Assembly: GCA_036171675.1 (NCBI GenBank)
Contig: JAVHRO010000124.1
Coordinates: forward strand, 1 to 33,686
DNA from: Vicingus sp036171675
GTDB taxonomy: Bacteria > Bacteroidota > Bacteroidia > Flavobacteriales_E > Vicingaceae
Direction of reading: 5' to 3'
Length of the DNA: 33,686 nucleotides
Part shown: piece after piece, positions 1 to 8,135 of the stretch
Numbering within the stretch: position 1 is the first letter of the stretch
Layout: every line of letters starts with the position of its first letter
Notes under the pieces: model-generated
What the model was told of the DNA's origin: nothing
Seen by the model: the letters and a program-made list of their open reading frames with translations, nothing else
Database searches by the model: none
Program-made: the position numbers and the translations under genes

Positions 1-49
1 GTTTGAGGTTTGAGGTTTGAGGTTTGAGGTTTGAGGTTTGAGGTTTGAG
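1..49. repeat. Heptad tandem array, seven GTTTGAG units
   Basis: Seven perfect copies of GTTTGAG run from the first base to position 49, followed by eight T. On the minus strand the unit reads as AAACCTC, the same heptad found before several genes at 11-18 kb. The array lies beyond the 3' end of the minus-strand phosphodiesterase gene, and it may continue left of the window. By analogy with the other tracts it could precede a further minus-strand gene outside the window; that is inference. Confidence 0.9.
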
Positions 50-90
50 GTTTTTTTTACACTTGTAAAATTAAGAATTTTGTTTAAAAA

Positions 91-591
91 TCACACTCTG
101 TTTCCAAGTTCTATAACCTCTAAATCTTTAATCATTTGTTTGTCAATGGTGAAGCGAATTATTGTTTTAACTTGGTGAAATCCACTTTTTCCAGCAGAAC
201 CTGGATTGATATGTAATAAGTCTAATTTTTTATCGTAAATCACCTTTAAAATATGTGAATGACCACAAATAAATAGTTTAGGAGGGTTTGAATTAATCTC
301 GTTTTTTATTTCTTGGTCATATTTGTTGGGATATCCTCCAATATGAGTAATCCAAACATCCACATTTTCGCAATTGAATCGTAAATTTTTAGGAAACGTT
401 TTTCTAATTTCTTGTCCATCAATATTGCCAAAGACCCCTCTAACAATTGGACATATTTTTTTTAAATCGTCAATTACGTTATGGGTTCCTACATCACCAG
501 CATGCCAAATTTCGTCACATGAACTAAAATATTTTTCAATTTTAGAGTCCACAAATCCATGTGTGTCAGAAATTAAACCAATTCTTTTCAT
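91..591 (-). CDS. YfcE/MJ0936-type metallophosphoesterase
   Basis: This 166-residue cytoplasmic protein belongs to the small calcineurin-like phosphoesterases (YfcE/MJ0936 family), binuclear-metal phosphodiesterases whose physiological substrate is usually unknown. All the metal-site motifs are visible: SDTHG (8-12, with D9 and H11), GD (32-33), GNID (55-58, with N56), THIGG (82-86, with H83) and GHSH (110-113), followed by NPGS (129-132). The length is normal for the family, and the ATG start leads straight into the first beta strand (KRIGLISDTHG). It is transcribed leftwards, divergently from the outer-membrane protein gene at 708. Its 3' side abuts the heptad array at the window edge. The family assignment is secure; the substrate cannot be read from the sequence. 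Confidence 0.93.
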   Translation of the reverse strand: MKRIGLISDTHGFVDSKIEKYFSSCDEIWHAGDVGTHNVIDDLKKICPIVRGVFGNIDGQEIRKTFPKNLRFNCENVDVWITHIGGYPNKYDQEIKNEINSNPPKLFICGHSHILKVIYDKKLDLLHINPGSAGKSGFHQVKTIIRFTIDKQMIKDLEVIELGNRV

Positions 592-707
592 ATGGTAAAA
601 GTAATTTATACTTTGATTAATTTTTAAATCTATTTGAGATTTAACTTAATTTCGAAGTCTAAATAATAAACACACACTTTCTGTGTTAATACTGTAAAAA
701 AATAAGT

Positions 708-1457
708 ATGAAAAAAATAATATTAGTTACTATTTTAATTGTTAGTGTTTCCAACATTTTTGCTCAACAAGATACCCTTAAAGGTCAGAAAGGCGATTGG
801 GGATTTAGTGTAAATATTTCAGGAATTATTAATAATGTGAAGCTTGAAAATGCACAGGATGGAATTGGAAATTATATGATTTCAGCAAAAAAATACATTA
901 AAAATGATGTAGCTATTCGAGTAGGGTTTAATGCTGCTTTGAAAAATGAAAAATGGAATTTTGAAGATAGTATATCCATCGGCTCTGGAAATACTGCGTT
1001 AAGACAAATCGATTCGTCATACTCAAGGTTTGATTTCTCGGTAATAATGGGATATGAAAAACATTTTGGAAACACCAAAAGATTAGACCCTTATTTTGCT
1101 GGAGAAATTGGAGTAGGCAGAATGGGAAATACTAAAATCCAAAAAAACACAAATATTAAAGATATAACGGGTACAGATAAAACACAGCAAACGATACAAT
1201 ATGATGGTGGTTTTATAGTTGGAATAGGTGTGACTGCTGGATTTAACTATTTTATTGCACCGAAATTTAGTTTAGGTGCTGAATTTGGTTACTACTATTC
1301 TTTTTTAAGAAACGGAGGCGATTATAATCAAAGCATTGTTAATACTCCAGTTAGTGGAGCTCAATCTTCTACCTATTCGCGAGGTAAAGTGGAGCAATCG
1401 GTTCATTCCCTAAATGTGTCATCGACCACTGCAATTATACTTTCTTATTACTTTTAA
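708..1457 (+). CDS. Predicted outer-membrane beta-barrel protein
   Basis: The 249-residue product starts with a clear Sec signal peptide (basic KK, hydrophobic ILVTILIVSVSNIF, cleavage after FAQ at about residue 19). The mature part alternates polar and hydrophobic residues with aromatic girdles, and ends in a strongly amphipathic strand closing in phenylalanine (TAIILSYYF). That C-terminal signature is typical of proteins inserted by the BAM complex, so an 8- to 10-stranded outer-membrane barrel of the OmpA-like or porin-like Bacteroidota type is likely. No catalytic motif is seen and no specific function can be assigned. The gene stands alone, convergent with the GNAT gene at 1471; only 13 bp separate the two stop codons, and a short palindrome (TAGAATATTCTA, 1462-1473) spans the gap. 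Confidence 0.85.
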   Translation: MKKIILVTILIVSVSNIFAQQDTLKGQKGDWGFSVNISGIINNVKLENAQDGIGNYMISAKKYIKNDVAIRVGFNAALKNEKWNFEDSISIGSGNTALRQIDSSYSRFDFSVIMGYEKHFGNTKRLDPYFAGEIGVGRMGNTKIQKNTNIKDITGTDKTQQTIQYDGGFIVGIGVTAGFNYFIAPKFSLGAEFGYYYSFLRNGGDYNQSIVNTPVSGAQSSTYSRGKVEQSVHSLNVSSTTAIILSYYF

Positions 1458-1470
1458 ATTTTAGAATATT

Positions 1471-1923
1471 CTATATATTTGGTTGATAGGAAAGTAACCA
1501 TTCGTCATCACTACCATTTTTAAGTGTTTTGATGAGTTTAAAACCATTTTTTGTGTAGAATTCAATTAAATTTTCTTCTTCAACAGTTAGCCAAAATTTT
1601 TGATTTGGATATTTATTGAACAAAAAATGAAGCCATTTTGAACCAATTTTTTGACCACGATATTCTTCTTTAACCCAAATAAAACCAATATATAAATATC
1701 CTTTTTCAAGCCAATTATTTGCTTCTATTTGGTTGTAAAGCATGTCGGGCGAACAGGTATTAAACACAATGCCTCCAGCAATAAGCTGATTGTTTTGATG
1801 GATGGTATAAATACTAGAATTTAGTTTATAATCTTTCCAAAATGGTACAATTGAATTGTGCCAGTCGGCAGGTAATAGATTGAAAAACTCCTCGGAGCTA
1901 GCTTGTTCAAAAATTAATGACAT
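1471..1923 (-). CDS. GNAT family N-acetyltransferase
   Basis: A 150-residue single-domain protein with the GNAT fold signature. The beta4-alpha3 region YIGFIWVKEEYRGQKIGSKW (about 77-96) contains the acetyl-CoA pyrophosphate loop in the form RGQKIG. The later segment LIEFYTKNGFKLI (about 119-131) is the usual GNAT motif B, with FYTKNGF. No second domain, signal peptide or membrane segment is present, so the enzyme is cytoplasmic. The acceptor (small molecule or protein N-terminus) cannot be predicted. The gene begins 9 bp after the stop of the PurD-like ATP-grasp gene on the same strand, so the two are probably co-transcribed. Confidence 0.88.
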   Translation of the reverse strand: MSLIFEQASSEEFFNLLPADWHNSIVPFWKDYKLNSSIYTIHQNNQLIAGGIVFNTCSPDMLYNQIEANNWLEKGYLYIGFIWVKEEYRGQKIGSKWLHFLFNKYPNQKFWLTVEEENLIEFYTKNGFKLIKTLKNGSDDEWLLSYQPNI

Positions 1924-1932
1924 AGTTCTTAT

Positions 1933-3228
1933 TTATAACAAACCCCACGACCACAATTTATCTGAATCCTCGAACCATCTATCGCCGATATCCGTTCTGT
2001 AATATGCATTATTAATGATAACATTGTTTATTCTGTTAAACATCATTTTTTGAGCATCACGCATAGTTAAACCTGTCCCAGTTACCAAAAGTGCTATGCC
2101 AGAATCGCCAGTTATTAACCACTCCTTATTTATCTTTTTTAAATGCATGGGGTGAAGTCCTTCTTTCATTTCTTTTTTCAAAACCACTACAGCATCTTTT
2201 GAAAATAAATTAAATGTTTTTTTATCTTCATAAGGAAATGGAGGTACTACAATATAAGCTCCAACTTGAAAGCCCATTTTGGTTTTTATTTTAAACTTTT
2301 CTCCTTTAGCAACTTTATACAAAAAATTTCCAAAAGGTTCTGAAATTCCTGCTCGTTGAATTTGCAATTGAGGAAAACCAAATCGAGAAGTAAATTCTAA
2401 CGGATATATTCCATTTGAATTTACAATGCAGTTTATATCAATGTGCCCAACAAAATTATCGTTTGCTAATGTGGTTTCAAATTTTTTGAGGGTAGCATCA
2501 AATATCGGGTTGTCGTTTACCCAGAACATACTTGTACCCATTTCTCCAGTTGAAACGCCTAACTCTTTTGGGAAAAGTTTTTTATGTTCGAAAGTAATGT
2601 TAATGGGTTTTAAAAATTCTTTTCCATTAAAAAAAGCAGCTACTGAAATTTCAACGCCACTAACTTTACGTTGTAGTTGAAAGCTTCCCATTTCATTACC
2701 CCACGATTTTTTGTAAGCTTTGAGTACTCTTATAATATCAGCACCATCATCTTCTTTACCTACAAATAGAAGTTGTTTATAATCTTGAGTTTCACCAGAA
2801 GGTTTTATTACATAACTATTTGGATTATCTTCAACATAAGTTATGGCTTCGTGGAAAGTGCTAAATTCTTTAAAGGGTAACGTTTTAATTTTGTGTTTTT
2901 TTAACTCATCTTGTCCAAAGCTTCGATATAGTTCTAAGTTATCTGTATATTCGGTACTACCAATTACTAATTTACCTGCATTTCGAAGTTCGGTTGCTAT
3001 TTTTCCAAATCCGGTGTAGTCAAAGACAATGATATCTGCCCATTTAAGATGTTTTTTCCAGTCTCTTACTTTAGGAACAAACCCGATACCAATTTCATTA
3101 GCTGGTTTATAATCAATAAATAATTTTACTTTATGGCCTTCTTCTAGCACTGCATTAGCAATATCAAGACTATCGCCCCATTTAGATACAAAGAGAAATT
3201 TTCTACTTTGTGATAGGTGTTTTTTCAA
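1933..3228 (-). CDS. PurD-like ATP-grasp protein, divergent
   Basis: This 431-residue protein has the architecture of phosphoribosylamine-glycine ligase (PurD): an N-terminal Rossmann-like domain (about 10-105), an ATP-grasp core (about 106-310) and a C-terminal domain ending near 425. Recognisable motifs are STGEMGT (226-232), GHIDINCIVN (261-270), PLEFTSRFGFPQ (276-287) and TGDSGIALLVTGTG (373-386). In true PurD the metal-binding strand reads EFN-x-RFGDPE. Here it reads EFTSRFGFPQ, so the Asn ligand is Thr and the acidic residues after RFG are lost. I infer a PurD-like ligase acting on another substrate rather than the purine pathway enzyme. It is followed by the GNAT gene after 9 bp, which hints at a shared small-molecule modification role, unproven. 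Confidence 0.8.
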   Translation of the reverse strand: MKKHLSQSRKFLFVSKWGDSLDIANAVLEEGHKVKLFIDYKPANEIGIGFVPKVRDWKKHLKWADIIVFDYTGFGKIATELRNAGKLVIGSTEYTDNLELYRSFGQDELKKHKIKTLPFKEFSTFHEAITYVEDNPNSYVIKPSGETQDYKQLLFVGKEDDGADIIRVLKAYKKSWGNEMGSFQLQRKVSGVEISVAAFFNGKEFLKPINITFEHKKLFPKELGVSTGEMGTSMFWVNDNPIFDATLKKFETTLANDNFVGHIDINCIVNSNGIYPLEFTSRFGFPQLQIQRAGISEPFGNFLYKVAKGEKFKIKTKMGFQVGAYIVVPPFPYEDKKTFNLFSKDAVVVLKKEMKEGLHPMHLKKINKEWLITGDSGIALLVTGTGLTMRDAQKMMFNRINNVIINNAYYRTDIGDRWFEDSDKLWSWGLL

Positions 3229-3314
3229 TTAAAACAGTTTTTATAGTTAATGATTAGATTGTATAGAAATCTGCCCAAAAGTAGGCTAGAGTTTTGGAAT
3301 TTCAATTTTTTTAT

Positions 3315-3347
3315 AAAAAAAAAGAAGGGTTTATAATCCTTCTTTTT
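3315..3347 (-). terminator. Rho-independent terminator
   Basis: A perfect 10-bp inverted repeat (AAAAAGAAGG at 3319-3328 and CCTTCTTTTT at 3338-3347) with a 9-nt loop is followed, in the minus-strand direction, by an uninterrupted run of U from the A tract at 3315-3323. The loop contains the stop codon of the small membrane ORF at 3331. The hairpin is therefore placed to end that transcript before the PurD-like gene. Confidence 0.75.
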
Positions 3348-3566
3348 CATTCATGTTTTTTTGATTATGATTTTCTGGATCAGGTTTGTACAAAACCGAA
3401 AAAATAAAGAGCATTACGGCTGAAGACACAAAAATAATAAGTAAGGTGGTGAGTGTTTTACTAATAATGTGTTCAATGTTAATAATATCCCAAACCGCTA
3501 ATATTGACATTACGGAAAAAATAATGCCATCAATGCTAGTAATACTGAAATTCCTTTTCTAAACAT
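3331..3566 (-). pseudogene. Small two-TM membrane protein gene, apparent frameshift
   Basis: The 390-bp gap between 3228 and 3619 is not empty. On the minus strand an ATG at 3566 opens a hydrophobic reading frame (MFRKGISVLLALMALFF), which hits TAA after 18 codons. Directly after a run of six T (A at 3516-3521) a second frame continues from ATG 3510 for 59 codons. It has a hydrophobic segment (TTLLIIFVSSAVMLFIFSVL, 21-40) and a charged tail (YKPDPENHNQKNMNEKEGL). Adding one base in the T run joins the two into a protein of about 78 residues with two membrane spans. A terminator follows at once. Either the gene is broken, the 59-residue part alone is translated, or the homopolymer was miscalled. 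No function is recognised. Confidence 0.55.
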
Positions 3567-3618
3567 AGTTTTAAATTTTAAAGGTTTTATCAAATGTAAT
3601 CATTTACACCCGTAATTT

Positions 3619-4476
3619 TTATTCTGGAGTATGGTAAAATCTATCTTTATTGGTTTTATCTAGTTGGATATTAATATCTTTTTGATAAAGCCACCTATTT
3701 TTATCGAGCATAAAGGCATCAAAGCGGTTTAATGATGGTCCATAATATTCAAAAACACCATCTAAACTTGAATCTGATGGTACCAAATAATCGAAAACGA
3801 TACTATGGATGTTTGGAAAATATTTTAACGACATTACCGTAGTTTCAGAATAAGTAAATATAATTCGCTTCAATGATTTTTTTTCCATTTTAAAAATGGG
3901 TAATCCAAATTTAACAGAACCAGATTTATTGATATTTAATACCTCAATTATTTTTTTATTGGTTAAATTGTAATCACCATCCCAACCTAAAAGTGTATAC
4001 AGGTCGCTCCCCAACTTTTTATCATATATAATTTCATAATACAATGCTCCAAACCAATTTTTATCTGTTAAGGTTTGCGTTTCTGGTTTTTTTATGTCAG
4101 CCGATTTATCGTTAAGCTCAATAATTTTAAAATGTGTTTTATCAATTTTATATTGAATTATGGCAAAATATTGAAAGGTTTCATCATTGAAAGGTAGCGT
4201 CCAATTATATATTTTGAGTTTATTGTTGGAAGACAATATACTTATTGCTTTAATATTTTTAAATGAATAATCAAAAGAACCATCTATATTTATAGCTTCG
4301 AGCAATTTCGATTTAAACAGTTGGTTAGCACTAATCTTGTTGCTATCGTTTGCTTCACTTATAATGTCAATACTTAATTGATTTAAATCTTTTTCAAGAT
4401 CAATTAATGAGGAGTTTTGACCAAAACTTTGGAAAATGAGAAAGAAAAGAAAAATAGATAATAAAAATTTAAACAT
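3619..4476 (-). CDS. Secreted hypothetical protein, Bacteroidota-type
   Basis: The 285-residue product has an N-terminal signal peptide (KFLLSIFLFFLIFQSFGQ, cleavage near residue 20) and no further membrane span, so it is exported to the periplasm or beyond. The mature region is mixed alpha/beta, with conserved-looking patches NWFGALYYEII (about 139-149), YTLLGWDGDY (about 160-169) and a C-terminal part rich in aromatic residues (FDYLVPSDSSLDGVFEYYGP). I do not recognise a named domain, lipobox or catalytic motif. The gene is monocistronic by appearance: the ferredoxin terminator at 4490-4518 separates it from the gene upstream, and the small membrane ORF lies downstream. A periplasmic role is inferred only from the signal peptide. 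Confidence 0.78.
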   Translation of the reverse strand: MFKFLLSIFLFFLIFQSFGQNSSLIDLEKDLNQLSIDIISEANDSNKISANQLFKSKLLEAINIDGSFDYSFKNIKAISILSSNNKLKIYNWTLPFNDETFQYFAIIQYKIDKTHFKIIELNDKSADIKKPETQTLTDKNWFGALYYEIIYDKKLGSDLYTLLGWDGDYNLTNKKIIEVLNINKSGSVKFGLPIFKMEKKSLKRIIFTYSETTVMSLKYFPNIHSIVFDYLVPSDSSLDGVFEYYGPSLNRFDAFMLDKNRWLYQKDINIQLDKTNKDRFYHTPE

Positions 4477-4489
4477 ATGCTAAAAATAG

Positions 4490-4518
4490 AAAAAACCGTG
4501 CAGTAAACACGGTTTTTT
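4490..4518. terminator. Bidirectional Rho-independent terminator
   Basis: An 11-bp perfect stem (AAAAAACCGTG at 4490-4500 and CACGGTTTTTT at 4508-4518) encloses a 7-nt loop. The T/A runs on both outer flanks make it usable in either direction. It lies 24 bp past the ferredoxin stop codon on the minus strand, so its likely job is to end the ferredoxin transcript before the secreted protein gene at 4476. Confidence 0.85.
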
Positions 4519-4542
4519 CAATCTAATATTGTACCAAAATTT

Positions 4543-4890
4543 TTATGCGTGGAGCAAATCTTTTTTTGCTATCAATTCAGCTTCTGATTCTCTAACATCT
4601 GGATTGTCAACACAACAATCAACTGGACAAACTGCAGCACATTGAGGTTGGTCGTGAAATCCTTTACATTCAGTACATTTATCAGAAACAATAAAGTAGT
4701 AGTCGTTGCTTACTGGTTCTTGTTTATCATCAGCGCCAACTGATTTACCATTTCTTAATTTAAAATTGCCATGAACTGTAGTTCCTTCACCAATAGTCCA
4801 CTCATCGCCACCTTCATAAATTGCATTATTTGGACATTCTGGTTCACATGCACCACAGTTAATGCATTCGTCTGTAATTATAATTGCCAT
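4543..4890 (-). CDS. 2[4Fe-4S] ferredoxin, Alvin type
   Basis: This 115-residue cytoplasmic electron carrier has two cluster-binding motifs. The first is C9-x2-C12-x2-C15-x3-C19-P. The second is C72-x2-C75-x8-C84-x3-C88-P, with extra cysteines at 92-93. The eight-residue spacing in the second motif (ECKGFHDQPQC) and the acidic C-terminal extension (SEAELIAKKDLL) are hallmarks of Allochromatium vinosum-type ferredoxins. The long central insertion (21-70) is larger than in the classic family, as is common in Bacteroidota. The gene is divergent from the acyl-CoA reductase gene with 44 bp between starts. That pairing suggests a link in redox chemistry, but no partner enzyme can be named from sequence. 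Confidence 0.93.
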   Translation of the reverse strand: MAIIITDECINCGACEPECPNNAIYEGGDEWTIGEGTTVHGNFKLRNGKSVGADDKQEPVSNDYYFIVSDKCTECKGFHDQPQCAAVCPVDCCVDNPDVRESEAELIAKKDLLHA

Positions 4891-4911
4891 AGTTATTAAA
4901 TTTAATGTTTG

Positions 4912-4930
4912 TAATTTTGTTGCAAATGTA
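4912..4930. promoter_or_regulatory. Divergent -7 boxes for ferredoxin and acyl-CoA reductase
   Basis: Two matches to the Bacteroidota -7 element TAnnTTTG lie back to back in the 44-bp intergenic gap: TAATTTTG on the plus strand (4912-4919) and TACATTTG on the minus strand (4923-4930). They are separated by three bases, so the two polymerases would compete or be co-regulated. No good -33 TTG is seen at the right spacing for either, so this is a moderate prediction. Confidence 0.4.
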
Positions 4931-4934
4931 AGAA

Positions 4935-5993
4935 ATGAGTTTCGAAAAAAGAATAAAGGCTTTCGAAGAATTAGGAAGTTTTTTAAAGCAATTTGCTAAG
5001 AATAGAAAAGATGAATTGTTAGCATCCCTTAACGATAAATATTATGATGATTTTGATCGTTTAATTCAAAATCAACAATTGTACAATGGATGGTTTACCA
5101 CTGATAATGTTTTACAATCGGTAAACGCTATTGCAGTTACATTGACTTCAGAAAAATTAACTTTATGGCTTAGCTCATATCAACTTATTGAAAAATCGCC
5201 CAAACGAATTGGTGTAGTTATGGCTGGAAATATTCCTTTAGTTGGTTTTCACGACTTTTTAACGGTGTTAATCACTGGAAATGTGTTGATTGCTAAAACG
5301 GCCAAGCAAGACCAATTATTAATTAAAAAAATTGCATCAATATTAATATTTATTGAGCCTGCGTTTGTTGATAAAATTGAATTTACAGAAAGATTGAACA
5401 ACTTTGATGCTGTTATTGCCACAGGAAGCAATAATACTGCTCGTTATTTCGAATATTATTTTGGAAAATATCCTCATATCATACGAAAAAACAGAAATTC
5501 TGTAGCTATAATTTCTGGTAAAGAAACCATTCAAGAAATGAAGGCTTTGGGAAATGATATTTTCCAATACTTTGGATTAGGCTGTAGAAATGTATCCAAA
5601 ATTTATGTTCCTATTAACTATAATTTTAATGAATTTTTCGAGGCCATAGTTAACGATTTTAAGCATGTGACTGACAATAATAAATACGCGAACAATTACG
5701 ATTACAATAAAGCGGTTTATCTGCTTGGCAATAATCAATTGTTAGACAATAATTTTGTAATGCTTAAAGAAGATCAAAGCTTAACTTCACCTGTTGGGGT
5801 TGTTTATTATGAGTTTTATAATTCAATTGAAGAAGTTGTAGAAAAAATTCAAGAGCGAGCGCATGAAATTCAATGTGTTGTTTCGTCGTCTGAGAATATT
5901 CCTAATTCGTTAAATTTTGGAGAGGCTCAACAACCTCAATTATGGGATTATGCCGATGGTATTGATACGGTTGATTTTTTGCTGAAATTATAA
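4935..5993 (+). CDS. LuxC-family acyl-CoA reductase
   Basis: This 352-residue protein resembles the acyl-CoA/fatty-acyl reductase LuxC family, which reduces an acyl thioester to an aldehyde with NADPH through a covalent acyl-cysteine. Visible landmarks are the nucleotide-binding region (GVVMAGNIPLVGFHDFLTVL, 93-112), GSNNTARYF (164-172), and the catalytic cysteine segment YFGLGCRNVSKIYVP with C217. The length is shorter than classical LuxC (about 480), but usual for the Bacteroidota version. In many Bacteroidota this gene sits next to the ferredoxin and serC/serA. Here the divergent ferredoxin is present, but no serC or serA is in the window. The ATG lies 15 bp after a TAnnTTTG box. The physiological substrate is unknown. 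Confidence 0.87.
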   Translation: MSFEKRIKAFEELGSFLKQFAKNRKDELLASLNDKYYDDFDRLIQNQQLYNGWFTTDNVLQSVNAIAVTLTSEKLTLWLSSYQLIEKSPKRIGVVMAGNIPLVGFHDFLTVLITGNVLIAKTAKQDQLLIKKIASILIFIEPAFVDKIEFTERLNNFDAVIATGSNNTARYFEYYFGKYPHIIRKNRNSVAIISGKETIQEMKALGNDIFQYFGLGCRNVSKIYVPINYNFNEFFEAIVNDFKHVTDNNKYANNYDYNKAVYLLGNNQLLDNNFVMLKEDQSLTSPVGVVYYEFYNSIEEVVEKIQERAHEIQCVVSSSENIPNSLNFGEAQQPQLWDYADGIDTVDFLLKL

Positions 5994-6010
5994 ATTAATG
6001 GTTTAAGCAA

Positions 6011-7237
6011 CTATTTTTTATGCGACTTAATAAAATTTAAAATAACGTCTGTTGCACCCGTTTTCTGTTTAATAAACTGGGTACTTTTGAGTTTTATTTT
6101 ATGCAAGTTGGGAATAATTGAGTTTATGGTTGTATTAAATTCAATGAAATTTTTGGTTTCAAAAGCGATGTTATCATTAATTAAATCTTGTGCTTCATGA
6201 AATTTTTTGTGCTTAGGTCCAATTATTATAGCATTACCAAAACTGACTGGTTCTAATACATTATGTAATGCTCCAGAAAATCCTCCTCCAATAAATGCAA
6301 TATCTGTATATTGGTAAATATTCGATAAAATACCAATATTATCAATAATTAAGACGTTGAATTTAGAAGCATTTTCAATAGTTGCATTACTATAGAGTAA
6401 GCAATTTCCTTTGAATAGTTGGACAATTTGTGTAATGTGAGTTTTGTTGATATTATGCGGAGCAACTATCAACTTAAATTGTGCGTTTGTTGTATTAAAT
6501 TTTGCTAAGATATCTTCTTCATCTTGCCATGTGCTACCTCCAACAATCAACATTTTATTGCCTTTAAAGGCTTCAATAATAGGGAGTTCTTTTGGATTTA
6601 ACGAATTTTCGTAAACCCTATCAAATCTAGTGTCACCGCTTAAAGTTACATTTTGGTATTGTTGCGATATTATTATGGTTTTTGATGCTTCATTTTGAAC
6701 GAAAAAGTGAGTAAATCCATCAAGAACTTTCTTATACCATCTACCATACCATTTAAAAAACAGTTGATTTTCTCTAAACACGCCAGAAATTAGATAAACG
6801 GGGATTTGATGTTTTTTAAGTTCATTCATATAGTTGTACCAAAATTCATATTTTACAAAAAATACCATTTTAGGTTTAATCAAGCTAATAAAAGTTTTTG
6901 CATTTTTTAAAGAATCAATAGGTAGGTAAAATACATAATCTAATAAACCATCTTTTTTTCGAAGTTCATATCCAGAAGGAGAAAAAAAAGTGACTAGAAT
7001 TTTAAAATTTGGGTATTGTATTTTGAATTTTTCTATAAACGGTTTGGCTTGCTCAAATTCACCTAAACTGGCACAATGAAACCATACAATTTCATCGTCA
7101 ATATGGATGGTGGTTTTTACTTTTTCAAAAATACGTTTACGCCCATCAATCCAAAGTTTAGCTTTAGTATTAAAAAGTGATGCAACTTTAATGGCAAATG
7201 CGTAAATAGTAATAAATATGTGGTAAAAAGCTACCAT
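6011..7237 (-). CDS. waaA: 3-deoxy-D-manno-octulosonic acid (Kdo) transferase
   Basis: The 408-residue protein is WaaA/KdtA, the inner-membrane GT30 glycosyltransferase that adds Kdo from CMP-Kdo to the lipid A precursor. The N-terminus carries the single hydrophobic anchor (FYHIFITIYAFAIKVASLF, 4-22). Next comes the GT30 signature WFHCASLGEFEQAKP (52-66), with the likely catalytic glutamate E60. The C-terminal GT-B half contains GGSTWQDEE, FIGGGFSGALHNVLEP and the acidic-box region GPKHKKFHEA typical of CMP-Kdo binding. The size matches the family. It lies 7 bp after the stop of the gene at 7245-8006, so both are on one transcript. Its presence implies a Kdo-containing lipopolysaccharide or lipooligosaccharide, which fits the adjacent polysaccharide locus. 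Confidence 0.95.
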   Translation of the reverse strand: MVAFYHIFITIYAFAIKVASLFNTKAKLWIDGRKRIFEKVKTTIHIDDEIVWFHCASLGEFEQAKPFIEKFKIQYPNFKILVTFFSPSGYELRKKDGLLDYVFYLPIDSLKNAKTFISLIKPKMVFFVKYEFWYNYMNELKKHQIPVYLISGVFRENQLFFKWYGRWYKKVLDGFTHFFVQNEASKTIIISQQYQNVTLSGDTRFDRVYENSLNPKELPIIEAFKGNKMLIVGGSTWQDEEDILAKFNTTNAQFKLIVAPHNINKTHITQIVQLFKGNCLLYSNATIENASKFNVLIIDNIGILSNIYQYTDIAFIGGGFSGALHNVLEPVSFGNAIIIGPKHKKFHEAQDLINDNIAFETKNFIEFNTTINSIIPNLHKIKLKSTQFIKQKTGATDVILNFIKSHKK

Positions 7238-7244
7238 AAATAGG

Positions 7245-8006
7245 TTAATCGTAATAGAATTCGTCTTTAGTTCGTTTATTTAATCGAATTATCCAGCCTA
7301 CATTAAATCCATAAAACAGATTAGAGGTATAATCCGTATCGGCTTGTTGAGTGTCGTAATTATATTTCCTTAAGCTTTTTGTCTGTCCATAAATTAAATC
7401 AAATCCACCATAAAAGTTGATAAATCGATTTTTACTTAAATGCATATATCCAACAAAAAGGTTTGATGCAATACCAAATGACAATCGGTCATACCCTTTT
7501 TTATAATCATCGTTTAAGATTTGAATTTTATCTTTAAAACTAATTTTTATTTTATGTTCGAGTGTTCCAATTCCTCCGTAAACAAGAATCCCAGAATTGC
7601 TATTTTTTGTAAGTACATTAAAAAGTTTTCCTCCAGTTAAAAAGAAAGAGGTTCCACGTTCTTCGAGGTAAATATAGGTAAGTCTTCCTTCATTATCGAT
7701 TACCATACCATCGGAAGTCATGATGCTATTTAAAATACTATTTTCTTCAACATTACTACCCCAATTAAAATTACCTTTAATACCATAGTACCATTGTTTT
7801 TTATTTTTAAATGCAAAGGAGCCGCCAACAGTATAGTTTCTACCAAATCTATTAGCTATTTCAGCACCTTTCCATTGCATACCATATACTGCAGTTATCA
7901 TAGGAATGGTAAAAGAAGAATCTTTCAACACAACTTTTGTTCTTGTGAACTGAGCAAAGGTAGAAGTGCTTATGAAAAAAATAACTATAACAACTAAAAA
8001 TCTCAT
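7245..8006 (-). CDS. Exported probable outer-membrane barrel protein
   Basis: The 253-residue product has a signal peptide (RFLVVIVIFFISTSTFAQ, cleavage after about residue 19). It continues as alternating beta strands rich in Gly and aromatic residues (TVGGSFAFKNKKQWYYGIKG, LVYGGIGTLEHKIKISF, FYGGFDLIYGQT, NLFYGFNVGWIIRL). The pattern suggests an outer-membrane beta barrel or barrel-like protein. Unlike the gene at 708, the C-terminus ends in a short charged tail (KRTKDEFYYD) after the last strand, so the barrel call is less firm. It is the first gene of a two-gene minus-strand operon with waaA, and it is divergent from the polysaccharide locus. No function is recognised; a cell-envelope role is inferred from location and context. 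Confidence 0.75.
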   Translation of the reverse strand: MRFLVVIVIFFISTSTFAQFTRTKVVLKDSSFTIPMITAVYGMQWKGAEIANRFGRNYTVGGSFAFKNKKQWYYGIKGNFNWGSNVEENSILNSIMTSDGMVIDNEGRLTYIYLEERGTSFFLTGGKLFNVLTKNSNSGILVYGGIGTLEHKIKISFKDKIQILNDDYKKGYDRLSFGIASNLFVGYMHLSKNRFINFYGGFDLIYGQTKSLRKYNYDTQQADTDYTSNLFYGFNVGWIIRLNKRTKDEFYYD

Positions 8007-8135
8007 AATTTAAATAAAACACAAATAAACGAATTATACATCAATTTATTGGATAACTTTTAATGCTTTAAAATTAACATTTATAAGAGAGTTTTTAATT
8101 AATTTAGCCGCCATTGTTTAACTAAGTTTTGTTTA

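Noticed and set aside
374..598. Plus-strand ORF opposite the phosphodiesterase gene
   Set aside because: It is the antisense shadow of a well-conserved gene and has no recognisable features. The same applies to the open frames opposite or inside the PurD-like, ugd, wbpP, RidA, coaBC and LtaS-type genes.
8007..8135. Riboswitch or RNA gene in the divergent gap before the polysaccharide locus
   Set aside because: No stable hairpins or conserved motifs could be seen; only AT-rich sequence with a weak TAATTTAG resembling a -7 box.
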